Below, piece by piece: positions 6,698-12,268 of a stretch of 12,268 bases of DNA; the stretch's first letter is position 1, and each line of letters opens with the position of its first letter. This DNA is from Patescibacteria group bacterium (GTDB taxonomy: Bacteria; Patescibacteriota; Gracilibacteria; UBA1369): the NCBI GenBank assembly GCA_018825335.1, contig JAHJEW010000119.1:1-12268 (forward strand), in the 5' to 3' direction. A model generated the notes under the pieces. It made no database searches and had not been told where the DNA came from. It saw nothing but the letters and a program-made list of their open reading frames with translations. The position numbers and the translations under genes were made by a program.

Positions 6698-8002
6698 ATG
6701 GACCTTCAGAATATTGTCATTCCTTTTGCCGCAAGCATTCTCATCGGCGCGCTCATAGGAATTGAACGCGAAAAAAAGAAACAGTCCGTAAAAAACCTCA
6801 GCGCCGTGGGCATCCGCTCAAGTATTGTCATCAGCCTTTTCGGAGCCACTTCGGCATATCTTGGACAACTCTTGTCACCGGTCATCTTAATGGTATCGCT
6901 GGCGGCCATCATCACTCTTACCATCGCTTCATATATCTATCTTGTAACAAAATACGGCCGCATCGGCATCACAACGGAAATATCCACTATTCTGCTTTTC
7001 CTGTACGGAGCAATTTGCGTTTTGGGATCAGTTCAGCTGGCCATTATATTGGGAATATTAACAACCCTGGTCCTCTCGCTCAAAAGTTATCTGCACGGTG
7101 TAGCCAAAAACGTCAGCGACCGCGAATTTTACGACACTATCAAATTCGCCATCATTGCTTTCATTATCCTGCCTTTCCTGCCGGACAAAAACTTCGACCA
7201 GACCATTCTGGGTCCGCTCCTTAGCGCCGCCCCACAAAGCGCCGTAGCGGGACTGGATGTTCTAAATCCATACAGAATCTGGTTCCTGGTGGTTTTCGTA
7301 TCCGGTGTCAGCTACACAGGATACATTCTGGTAAAACTTTTCGGAAACAAAGTGGGATTAAGCCTTTCCGGACTTATGGGCGGACTATACTCCAGCACCG
7401 CGACATCGCTCACTCTTGCACAGCGCAGCAAAGAAATGCTTAAAATCAAAACCCCTTTTATTGCGGCCATAACACTCGCCTGCGCCATCAGCTACATAAA
7501 AAGCTTCATATTTATCCGGGCACTCAACGAAGAGCTGTTTTTAAGAACCCTGATTCCACTGGGACTGATGTTTCTTTACATGCTATGTATAGGCCTTTAT
7601 CTGATGCTTAGCACCAAAAAAGAAAAATTTACGGCTCAACAAGAACTGAAAACACCGTTCACCCTTATAAAAGCGCTGAAACTGGGAGCGTTCATCATCG
7701 GGGCACTTTTAGTGGCAAAAATATCCCTTTCCTACGCCAAAGTCGAAATTTATTACATAGTCGCAACCATAAGCGCTCTTTTCGCCATAGACGACCCGAT
7801 AGTAATTTCAACTTCAGCCTCAGCCGGCAACCTGCTTAGCATGTTCGATGCAAAAAACATCATTTTACTGGTAACTTATCTGAACATGATCCAGAAAGTC
7901 TTCATAGTCTACTTTTTTGGCAATAGAAAACTGGTGAAACCAACCGCACTGATATTCGGAGGACTTCTGCTTGTCACACTGGTCGGGTTCATTTATCTTT
8001 GA
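6698..8002 (+). CDS. MgtC/SapB-DUF4010 family integral membrane protein
   Basis: This polytopic membrane protein has 434 residues. The N-terminal MgtC/SapB-type domain (about 1-140) includes IGALIGIEREKK (16-27) and AVGIRSSIVISLFG (36-49), the usual family hallmarks, followed by several hydrophobic helices. The C-terminal part (about 185-395) is DUF4010-like, with NPYRIWFLVVFVSGVSY and the GLMGGLYSSTATS motif. Members of this two-domain architecture are widespread but have no established transport substrate; MgtC itself is linked to magnesium limitation and virulence in other bacteria, which should not be transferred here. It has its own promoter candidate upstream and no Shine-Dalgarno at the start. 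The downstream ftsQ-like gene follows after 29 bp and may be co-transcribed. Confidence 0.88.
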   Translation: MDLQNIVIPFAASILIGALIGIEREKKKQSVKNLSAVGIRSSIVISLFGATSAYLGQLLSPVILMVSLAAIITLTIASYIYLVTKYGRIGITTEISTILLFLYGAICVLGSVQLAIILGILTTLVLSLKSYLHGVAKNVSDREFYDTIKFAIIAFIILPFLPDKNFDQTILGPLLSAAPQSAVAGLDVLNPYRIWFLVVFVSGVSYTGYILVKLFGNKVGLSLSGLMGGLYSSTATSLTLAQRSKEMLKIKTPFIAAITLACAISYIKSFIFIRALNEELFLRTLIPLGLMFLYMLCIGLYLMLSTKKEKFTAQQELKTPFTLIKALKLGAFIIGALLVAKISLSYAKVEIYYIVATISALFAIDDPIVISTSASAGNLLSMFDAKNIILLVTYLNMIQKVFIVYFFGNRKLVKPTALIFGGLLLVTLVGFIYL

Positions 8003-8028
8003 TTGAGCAGCTAACCAGGTAAGCTCAA
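8003..8028 (+). promoter_or_regulatory. Inverted repeat between the MgtC/DUF4010 gene and ftsQ
   Basis: TTGAGC (8003-8008) and GCTCAA (8023-8028) form a 6-bp stem directly after the MgtC/DUF4010 stop. The 14-nt loop contains AGGT (8017-8020), the only Shine-Dalgarno-like sequence before ATG 8032. It is not followed by a T-run, so it is not a terminator. A role in presenting the ribosome-binding site is inference. Confidence 0.45.
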
Positions 8029-8031
8029 TAA

Positions 8032-8970
8032 ATGTCTCTTTTCAAGAAAAAAGCCGGCAAGAAAACATTCGGAGACTCAAGTAAAATATCACAGCTTAGT
8101 TCACCATATCGAAAAACCATCATCGCCCCACGGGGTAAAAAAACAAAAAAAAACAGAAAAACATCTTTGGCTAAAATCCCTCCTGCCCGCCTGAAAAATA
8201 CGTCACAACGCAGCAGAGGAAAGACACTTCTGGCAACCATTCTAAGCATTGGCATCATAGCTTACGGAATCTATGCCGTTTTCTTTTCCGATTTTTTCCT
8301 GATTAACAATTTCATTGTCGAGGAGGAAGGAACCATTATCGACAACAATAAGGAAATTAATACAATTCTTCAAAAAACCATCGATAAAAACATAGTACTG
8401 TTAAGCGATAAAGAGCTTATAGATAACATAAAAACAGCCCACCCCGAAATCGAAACTGTTACCGTCAAAAAAATCTTTCCATCCACTATCAAGATCGAGT
8501 ACCGTAAATACCCGACTGTGGCCAATCTGGTCAATATTGTGGAAGGCGTTCAAAAGAAATTCCTTGTAGACAGCCAGGGATTTCTGGTGGAGGAAAACAC
8601 GGAACACCCCGATCTGCCACATATTTACTATGAAACCGGTGAATTTCTGGAGGTTAGAAACAGCTTTTTAAGCGATCCGCGGCAAAGCCAACAACGTCTT
8701 ACACAAATAGTTAACGCGATTAAGCTTTTCGAGGAAAAATTTGCCATGAAAATACTCTACGCCGCCTATAAAAAACAGGAACGCGAAGTTCACCTACAGA
8801 CCGAAAAATACTTCACAGTTATGATCGATCTGGAAAAAGACCTTAACAGGCAGATTGAAAAACTGAAAAAAGCCCTCCCCAAATTAGACATTTATAACGA
8901 ACCTCTGGTATATATTGACTTGAGAATATCGGGAACCAACACGGAAAAAGTAATATATAAAAGAAAATAG
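8032..8970 (+). CDS. ftsQ: FtsQ/DivIB-like cell division protein with POTRA domain
   Basis: FtsQ/DivIB is a bitopic divisome protein bridging early and late division proteins. This one has 312 residues. A long, very basic cytoplasmic tail (about 1-64, rich in Lys and Arg) precedes a single membrane helix at about 65-88. A POTRA-like domain follows (about 89-160), with the FxIxxFxVE start, the pattern NIVLLSDKELIDNIKTAHPEI, and VKKIFPSTIKIEYRKYPTVA, which is the typical FtsQ strand. Next is a FtsQ-type beta region (FLVDSQGFLVEE) to the C-terminus. The protein lies next to Sbp (DUF1290), as DivIB does in many Gram-positive and CPR genomes. Sequence identity in this family is low, so the call rests on architecture, the short motif runs and the neighbour. 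ftsA and ftsZ do not follow here. Confidence 0.8.
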   Translation: MSLFKKKAGKKTFGDSSKISQLSSPYRKTIIAPRGKKTKKNRKTSLAKIPPARLKNTSQRSRGKTLLATILSIGIIAYGIYAVFFSDFFLINNFIVEEEGTIIDNNKEINTILQKTIDKNIVLLSDKELIDNIKTAHPEIETVTVKKIFPSTIKIEYRKYPTVANLVNIVEGVQKKFLVDSQGFLVEENTEHPDLPHIYYETGEFLEVRNSFLSDPRQSQQRLTQIVNAIKLFEEKFAMKILYAAYKKQEREVHLQTEKYFTVMIDLEKDLNRQIEKLKKALPKLDIYNEPLVYIDLRISGTNTEKVIYKRK

Positions 8971-8971
8971 G

Positions 8972-9346
8972 ATGTTTTGGGCATTAATCGGTATTATTTT
9001 GGGGATTTTCGTCGGCCTTGCGCTAAATTTCCCCATACCTCTGGAACTGACCAAATATTCGGCGGTAGTGATTATGGGTATTCTGGATGCACTTTTTGGA
9101 GCGATCAGGGCCGAAGTCACCAAAGACCAGTTTAACGCCATTATTTTCATAACCGGCCTGCTTTTTAACGTTATCCTGTCCATAGCAATTACTCTTCTTG
9201 GCGATAAATTAGGTCTGGAACTGTATCTTGCAGCCACTTTCGTGTTCACTCTAAGAATATTCTCCAATGTCGGGATAACCCGCAGAGCTGTATTGCAAAA
9301 CATCCTTCAATCCGACAAAAAGAAAGAGACCCACGAAGAATCTTGA
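8972..9346 (+). CDS. sbp: Small basic membrane protein Sbp (DUF1290)
   Basis: This 124-residue membrane protein has about four hydrophobic helices (roughly 1-19, 27-46, 54-76 and 80-98). The run AVVIMGILDALFGAIRAE is the recognisable core of the DUF1290/Sbp family, first named in Bacillus subtilis, where sbp lies between divIB and ftsA-ftsZ. Length is close to the B. subtilis protein (about 121). Its molecular role is not established; the context links it to division or envelope assembly. It starts 1 bp after the ftsQ stop, so the two are almost certainly cotranslated. The C-terminus is charged and cytoplasmic-looking. The stop codon overlaps the -35 box of the next promoter. Confidence 0.88.
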   Translation: MFWALIGIILGIFVGLALNFPIPLELTKYSAVVIMGILDALFGAIRAEVTKDQFNAIIFITGLLFNVILSIAITLLGDKLGLELYLAATFVFTLRIFSNVGITRRAVLQNILQSDKKKETHEES

Positions 9347-9371
9347 GAAAAATGCCAAAATAACGTATAAT
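9343..9371 (+). promoter_or_regulatory. Near-consensus sigma70 promoter for the DGQ-repeat protein and pilT
   Basis: The -35 box TTGAGA (9343-9348, five of six consensus bases) and the -10 box TATAAT (9366-9371, perfect) are spaced by 17 bp. The -35 overlaps the TGA stop of sbp. The leader to ATG 9413 would be about 35 nt and is A-rich. This is the best promoter in the window. Confidence 0.85.
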
Positions 9372-9412
9372 TAGAGGTAAGAAACCAACATAAAACAGTA
9401 AAAAAAACAAAA

Positions 9413-9982
9413 ATGACGCATTCTTCCAAAATTGCTCTCATTAAAGAGATGCTCGAAAGCGCCGAGTCCAGTTTGCGATCGGCTAAACAGATGCTGGGCG
9501 AAATGTCTACCGAAAGCGGAAAAAGCCAGTACGCGGCCATGGCCACCAAACTGGGTACATCGGAGGGAAATACCCCGTCAAAACAAATTATTGAAGGCAT
9601 TTTTGACGGACAAAAAATGCTCGGACCGGACAAAAAAGAATATTCGGTTCCGGCAAACTATGCCAGTAAATCAAAACTAATCCCCGGAGACGTACTTAAA
9701 CTGACAATTACGGACGACGGATCATTTTTATACAAGCAAATAGGACCGGTTGAACGCAAAAGAATCGTTGGAACACTTACTTACGACGACGGTCAGTATC
9801 GCGTTATTGGCGAAGGAAAAGCCTACAAAGTCCTTCTGGCTTCAGTTACATATTTCCGCGCCGAAATCGGTGACAAAGTAACACTGATTGTACCGGAACT
9901 TGAAGACAGCGAATGGGGCGCCATTGAAAACGTCCTTCCAAAATCGGAGGACGATACGGATCTGAGTGAACTTGATATGTAA
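9413..9982 (+). CDS. Uncharacterised protein: N-terminal helix plus duplicated beta-rich unit
   Basis: I do not recognise a characterised family; from memory, similar proteins occur in Patescibacteria, but this was not searched. The 189-residue protein has no signal peptide or membrane helix. Residues 5-32 form a predicted amphipathic helix, 33-57 a polar linker. Two beta-rich units follow that match each other without gaps at an offset of 61 residues: DGQ (65-67 and 126-128), K-x-Y-x-V (75-79 and 136-140), GD (92-93 and 153-154) and an aliphatic strand after it (LKLTI and VTLIV). The C-terminus is acidic (about 162-188). It has its own strong promoter and is followed after 29 A-rich bases by pilT, so co-expression is likely. 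There is no Shine-Dalgarno. A small beta-barrel nucleic-acid or protein-binding module is possible, but that is inference. Confidence 0.85.
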   Translation: MTHSSKIALIKEMLESAESSLRSAKQMLGEMSTESGKSQYAAMATKLGTSEGNTPSKQIIEGIFDGQKMLGPDKKEYSVPANYASKSKLIPGDVLKLTITDDGSFLYKQIGPVERKRIVGTLTYDDGQYRVIGEGKAYKVLLASVTYFRAEIGDKVTLIVPELEDSEWGAIENVLPKSEDDTDLSELDM

Positions 9983-10011
9983 ATAAAACAAAAAAATAAA
10001 AACAAAAAACA

Positions 10012-11052
10012 ATGCAACTGGATAAAATTTTCCGAACAGCGGTTCAATACAAAGCTTCCGATATCTATATAACAACGGGAAGCAAGCCCGTTTTGCGCAT
10101 AAACGGAGACCTGATTCTGATTGAGGAACATGAGGTTTTCACCAAAAAAGTAGCGGAGGAGTATCTTCTGGAAATATTGAATGAAGAACAAAAAAAATAC
10201 TTTGCAAAAAATCTGGATCTGGACTTTTCATTGGACATTCCAAGCATAGCCAGATTCAGGGTAAATATTTTCGTCCAAAGAAAAGGTATTTCCGCGGCTT
10301 TTCGTCTGATTCCGGAAGCGGTCTATTCTATAGACGAACTGGGACTTCCGGAAGTACTGAAACAAATCTCACGGGAAAAAAACGGACTTGTTATAGTAAC
10401 GGGACCCACAGGTTCAGGTAAATCAACCACTTTGGCGGCCATGGTCAACGAAGTCAACGAAACATCGGCCAATCACATAATTACCATTGAAGACCCTATT
10501 GAGTTCGTTCATCAAAACAAAAAATCCATAATCGAACAAAGAGAGGTAAAAAGCCACACTCTCAGCTTTGAGCGCGCGCTAAGATCAGCGCTGAGGGAAG
10601 ACCCGGATGTAATTCTGGTGGGCGAAATGCGCGATCTGGAAACAATTTCATTGGCGATAACCGCGGCAGAAACGGGTCATCTGGTTTTCGCCACGCTCCA
10701 CACCAGCGGAGCGGCCAAATCAATCGATCGTATGATCGACGCATTTCCTTTTGAACAGCAAAATCAGATCAGATCACAGCTGGCGGAAAGTTTGACGGCG
10801 GTAATCTGGCAAAATCTGGTAAAAACAAAAGATGGCAAAGGCCGCATAGCTCCATTGGAAATAATGATAAATAACAGCGCCATAGCCAATATGATCCGCA
10901 AGAACAAGACTCATCAGGTTGATTCCGCAATCGAAACCGGATTCAAAGAAGGAATGCAGACTATGAAAAAGTCGGTAAGCGACTTACTGGATGCCGACCT
11001 GATTACCGAAGAAACAGCTTTGGATTGCATACCGGAAGAAATCGAAGCCTGA
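10012..11052 (+). CDS. pilT: Type IV pilus retraction ATPase PilT
   Basis: PilT is a cytoplasmic hexameric ATPase that depolymerises type IV pili and drives twitching and DNA uptake. This protein has 346 residues, normal for the family. The N-terminal PAS-like domain (about 1-100) includes SDIYITTGSKPVLRINGD. The ATPase domain has Walker A GPTGSGKST (131-139), the Asp-box region IITIEDPIEFVH, Walker B-like ILVGEMRD (ending at D208), and the His box HLVFATLHT (223-231). The C-terminal segment has GMQTMKKSVSDLL, typical of PilT rather than the assembly ATPase PilB, and there is no PilB-type N-terminal extension or zinc motif. No pilin, pilC or other pilus gene is in the window. The start lacks a Shine-Dalgarno and follows an A-rich spacer. 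The stop directly abuts the convergent antiporter stop. Confidence 0.96.
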   Translation: MQLDKIFRTAVQYKASDIYITTGSKPVLRINGDLILIEEHEVFTKKVAEEYLLEILNEEQKKYFAKNLDLDFSLDIPSIARFRVNIFVQRKGISAAFRLIPEAVYSIDELGLPEVLKQISREKNGLVIVTGPTGSGKSTTLAAMVNEVNETSANHIITIEDPIEFVHQNKKSIIEQREVKSHTLSFERALRSALREDPDVILVGEMRDLETISLAITAAETGHLVFATLHTSGAAKSIDRMIDAFPFEQQNQIRSQLAESLTAVIWQNLVKTKDGKGRIAPLEIMINNSAIANMIRKNKTHQVDSAIETGFKEGMQTMKKSVSDLLDADLITEETALDCIPEEIEA

Positions 11053-12057
11053 TTATCCACCGAAAAAAGCCATTACCGTTTCCCTGAAACCCAGGGAAAT
11101 AATATAAGCTGCGTAAAAAAACAATAAAAGCGATCCGTGAAAGCGGGTAAGCACCTTTTCCTTCAAAAGGAAAATAAAGAAAATAATCGAAATAAACAGG
11201 GCGAAAAACGCATCCAGAAGAAGTTTCGGATCAAAATTAAGAGGCTTGATTAAAGCGGTAATTCCAAGCACCAGAAAAACATTGAAAATATTACTGCCCA
11301 TAATCGTACCAATGGCAATATCATCCTCATTTTTCCGCGCGGCCATAACTGCTGTGGCCAATTCCGGAAGAGATGTACCCAAAGCCACAATCGTCAAACC
11401 TATAAGAGCCTCGCTGACCCCAAAACCGATGGCAATAATCACAGCCTGATCAACAACCAGCTTACCTCCAACCATAATACCTGCCAGACCGCCCAGAACC
11501 AAAAGGCTTAGATACCAATAACTCTCTTTATAATTGGCCATTTCCTTTTTCTCTATCTCCTCCTCTTTGATCTGCGACGACTTCAAATCGCCAAAAATAT
11601 AGTATAGAAAAACAACAAAAAAGGATAAAAGCATCAGCCCGTCACCAAGAGAAAGGTTATTAAATCCAACATTCTGCTGCTGAAAAAACTGGTCGTATCC
11701 CATAAAAATCAAAGCCAGAATGGCAAAAATACTCAGTGGAATCTCTTTAGTAATAGTCACCCGCCGAACAGTCAATTGCCGGATAATGGCAGCTACACCC
11801 AAAACCAGAGCGATATTCGCAATATTGCTACCAATAATATTTCCCAAACTTATATCCGCATTTCCCTGCACTGCGGCAATAATGGACACCGTACCTTCTG
11901 GAGCGCTGGTTCCGAAAGCAACAAGCGTAAGCCCGATTATAACCTTGGGTACCTTAAATTTTTTGGCAAGACCCGCGGCACCGTCCACCAATATATCGGC
12001 GGCCTTAATTAGCAGCCCAAAGCCGAAAACCAGGAACAGAAATGTCCAGAAAGTCAT
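11053..12057 (-). CDS. Na+/Ca2+ exchanger-family (CaCA, YrbG-like) antiporter
   Basis: This inner-membrane cation antiporter has 334 residues and about ten helices in two inverted halves. The alpha-1 repeat has GLTLVAFGTSAPE (42-54) and GNIIGSNIAN (72-81); A47, T50, S51, E54, S77 and N81 fall at the same numbers as ion ligands in the Methanocaldococcus jannaschii exchanger NCX_Mj. The alpha-2 repeat has GLTIVALGTSLPE (220-232, E232 matching E213) and GTIMGSNIFN (250-259). N259 stands where NCX_Mj has Asp240, a common substitution in YrbG-like proteins as far as I recall. A charged cytoplasmic loop (about 157-178, rich in Lys and Glu) joins the halves. Export of Ca2+ in exchange for Na+ is likely but the ion is not proven. 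It is transcribed towards pilT and away from the partial gene at 12202. Confidence 0.93.
   Translation of the reverse strand: MTFWTFLFLVFGFGLLIKAADILVDGAAGLAKKFKVPKVIIGLTLVAFGTSAPEGTVSIIAAVQGNADISLGNIIGSNIANIALVLGVAAIIRQLTVRRVTITKEIPLSIFAILALIFMGYDQFFQQQNVGFNNLSLGDGLMLLSFFVVFLYYIFGDLKSSQIKEEEIEKKEMANYKESYWYLSLLVLGGLAGIMVGGKLVVDQAVIIAIGFGVSEALIGLTIVALGTSLPELATAVMAARKNEDDIAIGTIMGSNIFNVFLVLGITALIKPLNFDPKLLLDAFFALFISIIFFIFLLKEKVLTRFHGSLLLFFYAAYIISLGFRETVMAFFGG
11079..11099. repeat. 8-bp stem-loop just past the convergent pilT/antiporter stops
   Basis: TTTCCCTG (11079-11086) and CAGGGAAA (11092-11099) pair perfectly around a 5-nt loop, 26 bp past the pilT stop and inside the last codons of the antiporter. 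Read on the minus strand, a T6 run (11067-11062) follows about 11 nt after the stem. It may act as a 3'-end or weak terminator for either transcript; the lack of an immediate T-run makes this uncertain. Confidence 0.4.
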
Positions 12058-12078
12058 ATAAATTTATATTAAATCACT

Positions 12079-12084
12079 ATTATA
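12079..12084 (-). promoter_or_regulatory. -10 element of the antiporter promoter (minus strand)
   Basis: The minus strand reads TATAAT at 12084-12079. Transcription would start near 12072, giving a leader of about 15 nt before the ATG ending at 12057. No good -35 box is visible at 16-18 bp, so the call rests on the -10 and its placement. Confidence 0.5.
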
Positions 12085-12139
12085 GCCATACTACCAAAAT
12101 AAAACCGGCATGGCCACCAAAAGCGGGGGGAAACACGCC

Positions 12140-12155
12140 CGGGCGGGATTGCCCG
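12140..12155. repeat. Short inverted repeat overlapping the -35 region
   Basis: CGGGC (12140-12144) and GCCCG (12151-12155) are separated by 6 bases. The right arm covers most of the -35 box of the plus-strand promoter, and the GC-rich block (about 12124-12155) contrasts with the AT-rich sequence around it. It could be an operator, but an arm of 5 bp can occur by chance. Confidence 0.3.
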
Positions 12156-12177
12156 TATGGGCCAAAAATGGTATAAT
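12149..12177 (+). promoter_or_regulatory. Promoter candidate for the exported-protein gene at 12202
   Basis: A perfect -10 TATAAT (12172-12177) is preceded by TGG, an extended -10 pattern (TGn). A partial -35 TTGCCC (12149-12154, four of six) lies 17 bp upstream. The leader to ATG 12202 would be about 18 nt. Confidence 0.7.
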
Positions 12178-12201
12178 AGAAAGAATAATCATGCGTGAAC
12201 A

Positions 12202-12268
12202 ATGAAAAAAACAATCAGACAATTTGTAACGATGCTGATAATCTGCGCAGCCGCGCTGCAAATGGCGG
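12202..12268 (+). CDS. N-terminus of a probable exported protein, cut by window edge
   Basis: Twenty-two codons are visible from ATG 12202. They read as a classic Sec signal peptide start: a basic n-region (MKKTIRQ) followed by a hydrophobic core (FVTMLIICAAALQMA). The cleavage site and mature protein lie beyond the window, so the function is unknown. A well-formed promoter lies 25 bp upstream. An ATG at 12191 opens only a four-codon frame whose TGA overlaps this start. No strong Shine-Dalgarno is present. Confidence 0.65.
   Translation, partial: MKKTIRQFVTMLIICAAALQMA

Noticed and set aside
10571..10594. Two 10-bp palindromes in pilT (AGCGCGCGCT and TCAGCGCTGA)
   Set aside because: They fall in codons for the conserved RALRSALRED stretch of PilT, so the symmetry is largely explained by Ala/Arg/Leu codon choice.
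12191..12205. Four-codon leader ORF (ATG 12191) overlapping the start of the exported-protein gene
   Set aside because: It has no ribosome site and a four-codon frame is easily due to chance; there is no conservation evidence.
1..12268. Alternative genetic code (TGA as Gly or Trp)
   Set aside because: Many genes end at TGA exactly at the expected family length and in coupled ATGA junctions, and no conserved Gly or Trp position is coded by TGA.
1..12268. Mobile elements, CRISPR arrays, tRNA or rRNA genes
   Set aside because: I saw no transposase or integrase frames, no regularly spaced repeats, no cloverleaf candidates, and almost no non-coding space to hold them.

Overview
The window is a gene-dense bacterial segment with moderate GC content. 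Reading frames overlap or are separated by only a few bases, and the longest intergenic stretch is about 140 bp. TGA is a true stop for many genes (dus, frdB, frdC, frdD, the lyase, sbp, pilT), which argues against the TGA=Gly code of Gracilibacteria and Absconditabacteria. Several traits together suggest a Patescibacteria (CPR)-like genome: an insertion-bearing Dus, an FtsQ+Sbp pair away from ftsA/ftsZ, a stand-alone PilT next to an uncharacterised duplicated beta-rich protein, and starts with A-rich leaders and little Shine-Dalgarno signal. This placement is an inference; no rRNA or ribosomal marker is present.

Region 1 (2-6631, plus strand) looks like one long transcription unit ending at a strong intrinsic terminator (6604-6631). 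It runs: 3' part of lgt; a tRNA-dihydrouridine synthase overlapping lgt; frdA, frdB, frdC and frdD; an aspartase/fumarase-superfamily lyase; and a small Lys-rich basic protein. The four frd genes match the Escherichia coli-type (type D, haem-less) quinol:fumarate reductase, not a generic succinate dehydrogenase. FrdB carries the FVGxCSxVCPKxVDP signature, and FrdC and FrdD keep the quinone-site residues. The lyase, translationally coupled to frdD, would supply fumarate from aspartate or malate, so the block encodes a compact fumarate-respiration or electron-sink module.

Region 2 (6657-9346, plus) begins with its own promoter-like -10. It encodes an MgtC/SapB-DUF4010 membrane protein, an FtsQ/DivIB-like POTRA division protein and the small basic membrane protein Sbp (DUF1290).

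Region 3 (9343-11052, plus) starts at a near-consensus sigma70 promoter (TTGAGA-N17-TATAAT) overlapping the sbp stop codon. It encodes a 189-residue protein of unknown function with an internal duplication, followed by the pilus retraction ATPase PilT.

Region 4 (11053-12268) holds a minus-strand Na+/Ca2+ exchanger-family antiporter whose stop codon directly abuts the pilT stop. A divergent intergenic region with opposing promoter-like elements follows, then the first 22 codons of a probable exported protein cut by the window edge. No tRNA, rRNA, CRISPR array, insertion sequence or prophage was seen.
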